A stretch of DNA of 60,959 nt from Gnetum montanum (taxonomy: Eukaryota; Streptophyta; Gnetopsida; Gnetales; Gnetaceae), in assembly GCA_015680685.1 (NCBI GenBank), contig MNCI01034296.1, forward strand, positions 46,928 to 107,886, given 5' to 3'. The translations under genes and the position numbers were made by a program. This document shows positions 34,561-45,749 of the stretch, one piece after another. The notes under the pieces are model-generated. The model made no database searches, was not told where the DNA came from, and worked only from the letters and a program-made list of their open reading frames with translations. Position 1 is the first letter of the stretch, and every line of letters starts with the position of its first letter.

Positions 34561-35405
34561 GTAAGTTGCTACACAACCCTTATTTTTCAAACTACAGTAA
34601 TCATTATTATGATGAAATCCATGTCTTTTACCACTGCTTTGGTTACCGCTTTGGCTGCTACACCACCACTATTGCTAGTTGGCCACAATGGCTGTACGAA
34701 TGTTATGCTACAGCTGCATGCGGTATCATCCACTGCCATTTTTACAATTGCCTTATCGTGGGGGTTTGGGTGATTCTGGATAGCTTAGCACATGGTTAGC
34801 GTAGTATGCCATCCTCAAGAGGGTTTGGCCATCTGCAAGATTTGATAGCGTGACATGTGTTTAACGGGGTGTCGCACGAGTTAATTTGTATGGAAGAAGT
34901 ATGGTTGGGACGGCTGTAGCACAATGAATTCTCTCTTGTCTGTGTAATGTTTTTATTACGCTATGGCAGTATGTCATAAGGTTTTTAGGTTTGTTGCATT
35001 GCTACGCTATTGAATCTACAACACCACTACTTTGTTGGATTTGTTTCTATTAAGTTTGCTACGTTGCCATGCCCTTCATAGTAATATGTTGATTACATTG
35101 GTATATTTTTGCACGTCTGTCTGTTCTTGTTCATTTGCTACGTCACGTGTCATGCATTTGCATCTAAGTGTTGTTGCATTGTGTGAGGCTTGATGACTAT
35201 GCTATGCTGCAGGTATCATGTTGCTACGTCGTCTATTATTTTTATTTTGTTTTTTTTATTAAAGAGAGATTTGTGATTGGGAGATCATGCTACATTACAT
35301 GCAAAGAAAGTATCATGCTATGCTACATGTAATCAAAGGGTTACACTACGCTACATGTAAACTTCACTCATACACAATGCTAATGTTTGATGCTTTGTTA
35401 TGCAG
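34561..35405 (+). other. Intron 1 of the antisense gene
   Basis: 845 bases, GTAAGT donor, TATGCAG acceptor. T-rich, with repeated GCTACGCTA/GCTATGCTG-like motifs (for example near 35000, 35200 and 35320). No reading frame of note. Confidence 0.65.
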
Positions 35406-38400
35406 GGTCATGTTGAAGCGCATTATGATTGTCTTAGAGATTGTGGGAGCTCTATGCTGCCTTAGCGAATCAGTGGCCAATGTCCCTCCTCCCCATGCAC
35501 GTGTGGGGCCATAGGCGATTTGGTTCCAGGAGGGTGCATGGGACTTTCTACAGTTCCTCCTCCGCCATTTTAGTGTGATTTTTTTGTCACACTTATCGGT
35601 GGAGATAGCAGCCACAATCATAGAAACCCTATTGCCCAGGGCAAACCGGGGCATTCTAAAATTTTTATCTGATGGGTCAATTGGGGGTGATCGGGCATAA
35701 GATTCCAATCAGTGCCCAAAAGGCTTGAGATACTTAAGTTGGATTTGGGAGATGCTTGAGTATAAGTGCTATCACTTATACAACACATTATTCGTTGCTT
35801 GTCACATGGGCACCTACTTTTAGAACCCACCTAGAACCGTTTATTATGCCGACGGGTGAGTTCTATGAAGATATTTTATCGCGTTGTGTAATCTATGCTA
35901 TGCTAGACATAGGTATTAATAGTGTATGTATATATTTTTTGTGTGTTGCTAGGTTTTTTATTGATAGAAGTGGTGTACACGGTGATACAGACACCTTAGC
36001 GTTGACACAGATGGCCCTGTGGGAGTTTTCCTCTATTGGGAATGTGTGTGCTGGCGTAATAGGCCAATTCAGGGATGAGTTCAAAACCTATCTAACCCAG
36101 TATTCTCAATTTTATGGGAAGTGTAAAGAAGTCGGTTGGTTGGATAGGGAGTGGGCATCCCTTAGGCTGCTCACCATTGAAGATGTGTTGGTGGATCTCC
36201 CACCATTTCCCACGCCATTTAAACTTGGTATGCTAAATTGTGAATTCATTGTTACATGTTCAAGTGATGTTCATCATTTTTTTCTTTGCTAACTTTTTTT
36301 TTTGCAAACCGTTTCAGTGGCGAAGAAATCCCAAGAGGTGACTATGATCACCTCTAGGTGCAACAAAACCAACCTCTTTTTTAAGTACGGGGAGGTGGAG
36401 GAGACCTAGTGTTGGCTCTACAATGGGGCCCCAACCATGCTTGTCCACAACCTTCAGGAGGCTGGGCTCATGGACTTATTTTTGTCCGTCAACCTGAACA
36501 TCCCGCCTGCAAAAATGCTTTCCCTAGCCAACTCCTTCTTCAAGAAAGCAGACCGCTTCCACACACGTGTACACGGTGTGTGAGTGGTGTTTGAAATCAA
36601 TGACCAACTATTTGCGTATCTTTTCAGTGTTCATTCTGATGGTCTCCCCATAGGAGAAAAAACTAAGAAAGATGCAAACCATTAGGGGGACATTGAGGAG
36701 TGGCTAGGGGAAGCAAAGGACTAAAAGGGGATCTACATTGAGAAGGTCAGGCTATGGGTGGTCAAAACAATTTACCCTATCTTCTGTGCCCGTGCCTTCC
36801 CCAAGTTGCTCTCCCAAGGAAAAATTGTTGGAATTGAAAAGGCTTGGATAATGAGGGATGTCATGGAAGAGGGGACTTGCTACAATTGGGCCAAACACCT
36901 TTGTAGAGGCTTACAGGCTGAAATGGTCAAGCTTTGCGGGAAGCTTGAGTCCCACTTCAACGTGCATTATGCCTTCTTTATAGCTTGCCTATGGCATTTT
37001 GCGAAATTCTTGGTAGTCCACAAGAATGGTGTCTGGGTACTACAAGATCGTAGCTAGATTTCCAAACCATGGATCTACCAAGTCTTCCATACCACCTTAT
37101 CTTAGGACCCCCTAGAAGCTATTGGGAAATCATTTTCAATGATGACTAGGGATTGGGTGGCATGCAACTTTCGTGCCCAGGACAACGTGGGAGAGGCATC
37201 CCCCATTACCACTAGCAGTGTGACAAGGGAGGAGTGCCTCATTACAAAGACAGTGGCAACTAAGTTGGAATGCAAGAGATCTCTCTCAGTTGAGGAAGTT
37301 CCCAGTACAAATGAGGAACAAGGGAAGAAGATGTGGCTCAAACTTCGCAAAGTGCAACCTTCGATTGGTAAGTGTTTTTTAATTTGGCTAACATTTGCTA
37401 CGCTATGTTATGCTAGGTAGCATTGTACAGTGTAGCATCTACTTCAAGCTGGTATAATTTGCTTACTGTGACTATACTTTATTAGCAGAGGAAGAAGAGG
37501 CATAAGGGGAAGAAGAGGTGGTGGCCCCTACAATAGGGGTGACTAGTGAAAACGAAGAGGCTTCAGCCATAGAGGAGAGGGCCCTGGCTGATGAAGAAGG
37601 GCCCCTTGCTATAGAAGAAAGGGCCTTAGCTGGTGAGGAAGAGGTCTCTATTGATGAAGAGGAGGCCCTTGTTGATGAAGAAAGGGGCCCAGTGAATGAG
37701 GAAGAGGCTCCTGACAATCAGGACGAGGCCCTTGCTAATGATCCTTTTGTGAAGAGTAGTTCAGTACTGGAGGGGCACATGAGTATTGAGGATGTTGCTA
37801 CGTTGTTGGGTCAGCTAGAAGGAGAGGGGCTTCATTTGAACGTTGGTGAGTTTGACCACATATTTGATAGTGTGCCGATGGGCGAGCCCCCGCTATCACC
37901 CTTAAGGGTTTGCTGGGTAGGAGCTTTACACTGCCATTTATGTTGTTCATCAGCTTTATCATGGTTCCTCTCCACTGTGGCTAACATGTTTCATTGTGTA
38001 GCTAACACTATTGTTGATACCTCTAGCCCTTCCTCGATTTGGCTACGACCGTGGACCGAGATCCCTGATAAATTTACTTTCATGGAGGGGGTGGTCAATG
38101 ACATGATTAACTATCTGAAGCAGATTGACCTGGAAGTGGGTAAGTTAAAATTGCTACGCTAGACTCTCTAAATTATTGTTACTTCACTATGCCACTATGA
38201 CTAATGCCTTTCTATGTGCGGTTGGTAGCCTCTCACCTTAAATGGGACCCTAAGTAAGCGATTGAGGTCGATGCTGTGCCCGAATTTCCACCAGAGGTGA
38301 CTGAAGTACCTCATCGCATATACGACGAAGCAAGCTAATGTGCACTATACTCGACATGCTCCTTGTGGGAATATAGGTGTGTGAATGAAGACCTTTGGAA

Positions 38401-38820
38401 ATAGGTACAGAGGCTTGAGGAGGAGAAGGCCAACCTAATCGCCGAGGTGGGAGATCTCCAATCTAGGAACAAATTCTGGTTGGCTCAAGACACTAACGAT
38501 GGCAGTTGGCACACGGTCGTCATTGACTACGCAAGGTATTGGATGGCCGTGAGACTCAACAATGAGGAAAGTTGTTAAATAATTGAACAACGCATGCAAA
38601 TGGACCCGTTAGCCAAGAGGAACTAAGACTAGAAGGACTATAGTGCAAAAGTTTACAAGTGGGGGCAGGCACAGAAAAATCACAAACACATGTATAAACT
38701 AGAATGTGCCACCTATCGTAAATAATATCAGGATGCCTCTGTTAAGTTACATACTTATTAGGTATTCCTTGACATTATTGGCACTTTTGGAGCTTACGAC
38801 AGGTTTATGCAATAGGTGAC

Positions 38821-38914
38821 AGTAAGTGAATCTCCTGAAAGGGAAATGACCTTTCCCGCAGGTGAGNTAGTAAGTGAATCTCCTGAAAGGGAAATGACCT
38901 TTCCCGCAGGTGAG
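38821..38914. repeat. 46-bp direct duplication around a single n (probable assembly scar)
   Basis: Bases 38821-38866 and 38869-38914 are identical, separated by n and one t. It matches the 46-bp scar at 5053-5145. Collapsing it leaves exon 6 in frame. Confidence 0.85.
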
Positions 38915-39247
38915 ACCACCACTGCCACCATTTCTCCAGGACCACTGAGATGGACATCCATAGAAAAGGAGAAAGTTGTAGCAAGTGCTAACCTGGGAGA
39001 GGAATTGGGTGGATATTATGGACAAGGATATCTTGCAACGTCTCGCAGCAGGCATCGATCAGATACCCCCTGAAATAGACGTGGGGTCGTTTTGAGTTAG
39101 TAATTTTTCAGTGTTGTGATAATTTATTTTATTTGAGTCCTTATTGTAGCTTTAACTGACTATTTTATTTTCCCTGTGGTACAGAATCCAGATGAAAACA
39201 CAAGACCTAATGAGGCAAGGGACGATGGAGCAGGCGAAGGGTCATAG

Positions 39248-39430
39248 TGTGGTAGCCGAGAATTTTATTTGGGTTTTCGCAAAGAATGTTGTAAAAATTA
39301 TTTATTAATATTTTGGATGAAAAAATGGGATATGAAGAGATTTATTTTATTTTGGCTTATGTGTTGTATTTATTTTTATTTTATTCTTTATCTTTTTTTT
39401 TATTAATTAAACTCCTTGGGAGCATCTTGT
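39248..39430 (+). other. Region downstream of the antisense gene
   Basis: A/T-rich, with TTATTTATTAAT and T runs, suitable for a 3' end of the antisense transcript. No distinct polyadenylation motif stands out. No coding sequence. Confidence 0.4.
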
Positions 39431-39432
39431 TT

Positions 39433-39565
39433 TAGTTTAAGGCTATTTCGGGCCGTAAAAATAGTTTAAGGCCATTTCGGGTCATCGCTAGTTTTAGGCC
39501 ATTTTAGGCCATTGCATGATGGTAAAGAAAAGTTTTGCCAGTTTTAGGCCTTAGCGGGCTGTGGT
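39433..39565. repeat. Hairpin repeat cluster 3 (4 units)
   Basis: AGTTTAAGGC or AGTTTTAGGCC, then 5-7 bases, then GGCC or GGCT. The stem is now GGCC with GGCC in place of GGTC with GACC, again a change on both arms. It lies between the antisense gene and F's protease. Confidence 0.75.
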
Positions 39566-39723
39566 GTGATGTAAACAGTGGACGTAATGTCAACGGTTTA
39601 AAGAATAAGTTAGACACTTAGCGTAAATGAACAAATGTGAAGCAAACAAAGAATAAACGTATGATAAGAGTTAATTGTGTCAGAAGTAGAGGAGTAGTTA
39701 TGATATGCAAGTAATGATCATTC

Positions 39724-40370
39724 TCATAGCTGCTTTCTAACCCATTGTGGGCTCGGTGATGCATAAGGTCGTGGGGCTTTATTGCAGTATTCTTCTATGT
39801 TGTTATTTATCGCTTGAAAAGGTAATTCAGCCCATGTAGTTTCATTTTCTGAGCCAGCATTTTGGGCTTGCTCATTAGCCAAACAAGTAACCTTGGTGGA
39901 GACAAGTGTTTTAGTCTTAGAGGTTGCTACTTCTAAACCTTGATCCATGTCAACATTGTTTATTGCCTAGGTAGCCACTTCGTCACCATAAATCACCACC
40001 TCCCTGCCCGCATAAGGTAGGTGGCTTTCTTGATGTATGGGTGAAGAGACGGCCCTGAGTTGGGCTAACTATGACCTCCCCAAGATTAGGTTAAACCTAG
40101 GCATCTCTTCTACCATGAGGAATGTTGCACTTTTGGGGAACTAGTCCCCTACCACAAAGTTGATATGGATAGTGCCTTTTACCACTACCCACGCTCCGTT
40201 GAACAAATTCAGACATGAATTTTTTGTGGGTTTGATCTGATCCACCAAACCCAGTTTTTCCACTATGGGGAATGAGATGACATTTGTAGCAGCCCAATCA
40301 TCAACGTGTACTCTTCGGATCTTGTGTTGACCGATCCAAATTATGATGAATAGGGGTGCTGTTATTGCCT
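39724..40370 (-). pseudogene. Element F protease
   Basis: On the minus strand it reads VHVDDWAATNVIS (active-site region; the usual Gly after the catalytic Asp is Trp or Asp here), then GTIHINFVVGDQFP, FNLILGRS, and AVSSPIHQ. This is a Tat-type protease with a degraded active site. A C-terminal extension continues to 39724. Confidence 0.7.
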
Positions 40371-41249
40371 AACCTTTTTGAAGGTCATCCTTAATGGACT
40401 TGTCACAGAACATCCTCTGAGCTGGCCACAGTTCTTTGGGCATAGGAGGAAGCATGACTGCATGGATTGCTTTCTCCTCTACTGTCATGTTTTTGTCAAC
40501 TGGCATGGATGTTAAAATGCGAACCAAGGCCTCACGGTGTATAGTGGAGGTCATTACCAAGTCGTACAGGCTCAAGGTTGTATTCTTTTGTTTTAGAGCC
40601 TGTTTGACCTGAGTAAGGGTGTTTAGAAGGTGCTATCCACTTTCTTGTTATTTGCCACCCTTCTCTTCCTCCATTCATCCTAGAAGATGAATTTCCCAAG
40701 GAGGAGCAGTTTCAGGTTTGGGGTTAGACCTTTTTGGGTGGGATGATGATGATTTTTTGCGTGTAGTTGTGTCAATTGTTGATGATGAGGGGGGCGTAGA
40801 CATGGAGGACAAGGGGGTAGGCTTGGAGGGACCTGGGGCGGTACGTTCCTTGGCCATCCCGTCCGTCAGACACTCTTCCCATTTCTTTGAATGGGAAGGC
40901 TGTGATGCCATCTTAGGTTGGCTGTGTGATGGGGGTAGTTGAGTGTTTTGGCCCCCTAATGATGAATGGTGCTTGTGGCGTTAGTGTGGGCGGCGATGCA
41001 GTTTTGAGTATGAAGGGTGTAGGGGTGGATGTTCGAGGAGGAACCTTGAGGATGAATGGTTGTTGTGATGTCATTTTTACAGTTGTTGGTGTTGCTATGC
41101 TACATTGAGGCACACGAATCAAAAATGGCTACTGTGGAAATTCTGGGTTATCGTCTATGCCAATCATGTTGATAATGTACCCCACATTGTTAGCATTGAG
41201 GGGGTCCTTGTAAATGTGCATGGATTGATTTTCAGGGCAGACAGGGTTG

Positions 41250-42553
41250 CTTTCATCCAAAACCAACTTCCCCTGATCAATCATCTATTGGATGTCATCT
41301 TTTAATGCTAGACAGTAATCTGTATCATGACCACAAAGTTGATGGTAGCCACAGAACCGCTCCAGCCTGAAGTTCTTAGGAACTGGTGGCTTGTTAGGCA
41401 TAGCCAAGGAGGGGTTCCTAAGGAGTTTGCAATACCCTTGATGTCGTTTGGTCACCTCCTCTAACATCCACTTATGTTAAATCTACCCAGCCCCCAATAA
41501 TTTCTTCAGAAGTTCTGAAGGCTTGATAGGTAGAGGAGTGTATTTAGAGTGATCTTTTCGCTCGATGTTGGATTTAAGCTAGGTTGATGCCTTTGGTGTT
41601 GACGTGGAGGGTTGGACAGTGTTACTTGAGCTAGGCATGGGGTTAGTTGATGTTGTGGCTACTTTCTTGTTACTGTTGCTGTTGGGCTTTGCCTCATTTG
41701 CCACGGCGACCACCATGGCTATTGCAGCTTTGCCCTTCTCTTTGTCTTTTTTGGTATATGCATTCTTGTACGCAACATAGGCTGGGTATTTATTGGCTTT
41801 AGCCGCATCTTGGATGCTCTTTGTCTGGGTGAAAGCTTGATTCAGAGAGCATGGGGCTAGGTAGTATAGCTTGGATTTGATGAAATCATTTACCGCCTCC
41901 TTGAGGAGAGCTAGCAAATGGGCCTCTGTGATAGGCTCACAGATCTTATTCAAGGTAGCGCTCCACTACTGTATAAAGGTTTTCACTAACTCCAGTGGGT
42001 CTTGCTTAACGCCCATCAACTAATCCAGTGTGACTTCAGGCTTCAAGTTATACTTGAAGTGGGTCACGAACTAGGTCAGCAGCTCTTCTAGTATTGAGAT
42101 GAAGGCATGCGGGAGTGTGTGGTACCAGTCTAAAGCTTTGCTTATCAGAGACATAGCAAAGTCGTGAATAATAGTGTGCGATGACTACAACAACAACAAA
42201 GATTTAGATCTAAACATGACTAAATGCATGTGAGGATCACCCTTCCCATTGTATTTTGTGAATTAGGGGAGTGGCATCCTAGGGGGTAACGTAAGCATGG
42301 CAACAGCCGAGCTGATGGGGTCGTCATGGTAGAAATCCATGACCTGCACCATGTCAGAACTGGCGGCTTTGAGACGTTTAATCTCTTCAGGGAGGATCTA
42401 GATAAGTTGGAATGCTTGGTCCAGACCCGGAGACGACGTAAATAGTTGTGGGGTTGCAGGGGCAACCATCGTTAAGGATAGCGGCATGGCTCATAGGGGG
42501 TGCTGTTTGGGCTACCCTTGTGAAGGGTGTTACCTATGAGGTCCACCACCCAG
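41250..42553 (-). pseudogene. Element F gag (5' end lost)
   Basis: Minus-strand frames include the capsid-like KYNGKGDPHMHL block (complement of about 42230) and ITEAHLLALLKEAVNDFIKS (41579-41953). The zinc-knuckle-like FCGYHQLCGHDTDYCLALK lies at the complement of about 41310-41365, a Tat signature. The N-terminus and everything upstream are missing at the junction with element E. Between here and the protease (40375-41250) the reading is Pro/Ser/Thr rich. Confidence 0.78.
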
Positions 42554-44676
42554 TGTGATGAAAGTTGTGAGATATGCCAATATGAACATCCTAAGAAAAT
42601 TTGCCTAATATTGTCACACTTGTAAAAATCTAGGGTTTATGCCTTGAATCCAAAGATTACTAGGAGGCAACCACCCAAAAAATTACCTTATCCATAAGGC
42701 AACTATCAATAATAATTCTATCAAAAAAATATTATTAAAGTAAAGTTTCACCTCAACCTCAATACTATTATTATTAATGGAAAAATCCATAGTTGTTAGG
42801 GATGCCATCACCAATGTAGCAGTATTCTTGCTACTAACCTAACCCATATGGATACTATGTTCAATAGCATGTATCTTCAAGTGGCTCTATAGGCCACACT
42901 CCTTCTTCTCATCATTACTATCCCCCAAAATATCATAAAAGTATCACTCCACAAATTAAATCTTCTTTCACTTACACTCCTCATTGTCCACAACAACACT
43001 CTATACCTTGTATCTTCATTTCTTTATCACCTACATCACCTATGTAAGGCAAGATACCTCGATAGCCTTAACAATGCAATGCCATGTGAGATGTAAAGTT
43101 GTATCCTAGTGAAAACTCAAGTGGTTCTTAGTGGAAGCCTTGGAAAAGGGCTTTCTTCAAGTCCAATAGTCTAGCCAAACCACCATAGGCATATGTGGCT
43201 ATGAATCGTTCTCAAGTTTCCCCAAGGATATCTACCAAGTTTCCTTGAAATCAAAGATCTTAGAATGTTCACATTGTCATGTTAACTCATGTAGTCAATT
43301 GGATAAAGGCAAGATACATTCTCAAGAAGAGAACTAATCCTGAAAGTCCTCTAATTCATTTACAAATTGCAAATAATGATCCATGTAAGGCTCTATTAGA
43401 CTCTGATTTCAATGTAAACTTAATTTCTCAAGAAATGTATAATAGTTAAAATCTTCCTTTGCTTAAGAAATGTAATATCAGGTTAGAGCTTTTAGACCAA
43501 GAAATTACTATTCCATTGGGATTGGTAGAGGACATTGTAACCACTGTTAGTAGTAGGTCATATATAGTAGACTTCCTAGTAATTCATATGGATAACTACA
43601 AGGAAAACTTTGTAATCAATATAGGAAGGGCTTGGCTAAGTATAATTGATGCCAAGCTAGAAATTAGAGACCTCTCATTGGAAATGTTTAAGAAAAGTAA
43701 ATTTCATAAAATTGAGAAGAAGAGGATTTTATGCATCACATATAGTGACATAGGATGCCATTGCATGCAGAAAATATGGACAATAAAGAGCACGTTTATT
43801 ACAACATTCAAGAAATGTGTCAAAACCACTAGCATCCAAAGGTTCCTATACATAACAATGACAAAATAAGAAGGTATCTAGTGACTAACCATAGAAAATA
43901 GTTTGAATTCCACAATGTGCATGGAACTAGCTGAAATCCGCACAAGTGCCTATATAAACAAGATGGATGAGATGGAGTAGATATAGAGCCAACTCTTCAA
44001 AGAAAAATATAAAAAATAAGCAGAAATGGATTGGGGAGAGTTGAAAATCCCTAATAATTTTGAATAAGAGCCATTAGAACTAAAATCTTTATCGACATCT
44101 TTAAAATATGTATTCCTAGATAATGGGAAGTTAGTAATCATCAATGCCTAAATCACTAAGGAAAAAAAAGGAAAAGCTACTAAAGGTAGTTAAAAAATGG
44201 TCAACAACCTTTACTTGGTCATATGAAGAGATAATAGAAATAGATTCATGCATATGCCAACATTGGATCTACACATGCTTCACTATTAAATCCAAGAGGC
44301 ATCTACAAAGAAGATTGAATTCCAAATTGAAACTTCTCAGGGCTAGATTCATCTATTTAGTGAAAAATAGTGAGTTGGTAAGCCACTTGTTATTTGACCA
44401 AATAAAGGAGGATAATGATAAGTTTGTATAAGTTTTTAGGTTGTTAAAACATGGTCACATTTAAAGATCATTTTCGGTATCTTTTGTGGACCAAGTGTTG
44501 GACATTGGTAGGGCATAATTACTACAATTTTCTGGATGTGTACAATGAGTACAATTAGATCCAAATTGCTCTAGAAGACCAACCCAAAATAACTTTCACA
44601 ATTTCTTGGAGAACTTTCACATATAAGAAGATGTCTTTTGGCTTATGTAATGCTCTTGCAACCTTTCAATGCCTAG
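42554..44676 (+). pseudogene. Element E gag end, protease and RT N-terminal part
   Basis: It begins with the zinc knuckle CEICQYEHPKKIC (C-x2-C-x3-H-x4-C), then a Pro/Tyr-rich tail and protease. The active site reads ALLDSDFNVNLIS, with Gly of DSG changed to Asp; the later block is INIGRAWLSIIDA. The linker keeps GCHCMQ, but the second Cys pair is lost. RT starts (KSLRKKKEK region) and continues to 44676, where element H is inserted. Many stops and frameshifts. Confidence 0.82.
44672..44676. repeat. Target-site duplication of element H, left copy
   Basis: cctag precedes H's 5' LTR and is repeated at 58017-58021. Confidence 0.93.
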
Positions 44677-45600
44677 TGATGAGTCGCAGTTTCATAGTTA
44701 CGTCAATGATGCCTCATCGATGCTACCTCATTGATTGGGCCTTGTCAATGAGGCCTCGTTGATGCATTGTATCATGTGTCAATGAGGCCCCATTGATGTA
44801 GGTTCACATTTTGCCTATAAATACACACCTACTAGCTACATTTATGGCAATGAGTTTTCAGTAGTAGTGAAGCTCTTGCAGTTTGTTCATTTGAGAGTTA
44901 GATTATTTCTTCTGAGTGCCCACAATAGGAGTCATTGCATGTATGGATCTTTATTCAAGCATTGTTGTACCTAAGCACAACAATGTATGCAACAATAAAG
45001 ATAGGCTTTCTAATAAACCTTGTACCATTCTAGATACATTAAATAATTTATTTATGCATTTAATGTTTTCAATTATTTATTCAATGTTTTCCCATAATTG
45101 AGCTAATGAAGTAATTAAGCAAGATAAGCTAGATAGATTAAACACATAAGTACGACTGCTTCAAGCATAACACATATTCACTTGGTAATCCTAGTAGTGT
45201 TATTGCTTGGTATGCCTAGTAGCATAGTGCTTGGTAACCCAGTAGTGGATACGTGGGTTCAAGATGTGTGCAGAAAGTGGGATTGGATGCTTATGTTAGG
45301 ACTACTTAGATACTAGTTAATTAGTTAAATTAAATTGGTTAATCCATTTACTTTTTTCTTCCTTTAAACACCAAAATCATAAAATACAAAATGATAAAAA
45401 TGAGATGCCTCAATTACACTTAACCATACTAGTGTACATCACAAGTGTAAGTGGGAAGACAATGAATGACCTTAAGGTACAGTTCACTACCTAGAAGACT
45501 AGTGTACTAGAAACTATAAAGTCCATGGAATTTGATCAGATGACATGTGAATGCTTTGTGATTTGTATGGTTGGGTGTAGGGGTACCTCACCACTCATCA
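44677..45600 (+). repeat. Element H 5' LTR (924 bp)
   Basis: TGATGAG to CTCATCA. TATA box at 44816-44823. Upstream, 44705-44800 holds palindromic TCAATGAGGCCTCGTTGATG units. The transcribed half repeats TTGGTAAxCCxAGTAGTG. Confidence 0.95.
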
Positions 45601-45601
45601 T

Positions 45602-45619
45602 TGGTGCCATTACTAGGGA
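45602..45619 (+). promoter_or_regulatory. Element H primer-binding site (tRNA-Asp type)
   Basis: TGGTGCCATTACTAGGGA one base after the LTR. Confidence 0.85.
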
Positions 45620-45749
45620 CTTTGTTTGTTGAAACATGCGCTATCTAGGATTAGTGAATATTATTTATATTGTTGGACAAACTCAAGGTTAACATCATTC
45701 TTAATGACATATAAACTACTAAGCACATTGATAATTTTATTCATTTTGC

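Larger units (their letters stand above)
34442..39247 (+). pseudogene. Spliced gene antisense to element F (unknown function)
   Basis: The start is ATG 34442 (MAPKGKPKHRG). Proposed exons: 34442-34560, 35406-35855, 35953-36227, 36318-37367, 37489-38139, 38229-39080, 39185-39247. The first five introns have GT/AG ends, and joining the exons keeps one frame through every junction (phases 2, 2, 1, 1, 1); stops inside the frame are later damage. The last junction is less sure because the frame changes within exon 6, where a 46-bp assembly duplication also lies. The product would be roughly 1100 residues. Exon 5 has Glu-rich near-repeats (AIEERALADEEG, AIEERALAGEEE); exon 6 looks coiled-coil. I recognise no domain. 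At least twelve in-frame stops make it a pseudogene now. Confidence 0.7.
26861..42553 (-). mobile_element. Element F: Tat-lineage Ty3/gypsy element with an antisense gene, 5' end deleted
   Basis: On the minus strand: gag (42550-41250), protease (about 40370-39900), a gene on the opposite strand (34442-39247), RT, RNase H, a second archaeal-type RNase H, integrase, 3' noncoding DNA, polypurine tract and 3' LTR (28806-26861). The dual RNase H order and RT motifs mark the Tat lineage. No 5' LTR is seen: the right end runs straight from gag into element E's gag, so a deletion removed F's 5' end and about 0.8 kb of E. The right boundary is accurate to about 10 bases. Confidence 0.85.

Noticed and set aside
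42554-44676. Separate Athila element G starting at 42554
   Set aside because: The cctag duplication around H and the continuity with E's gag order show it is the continuation of element E.
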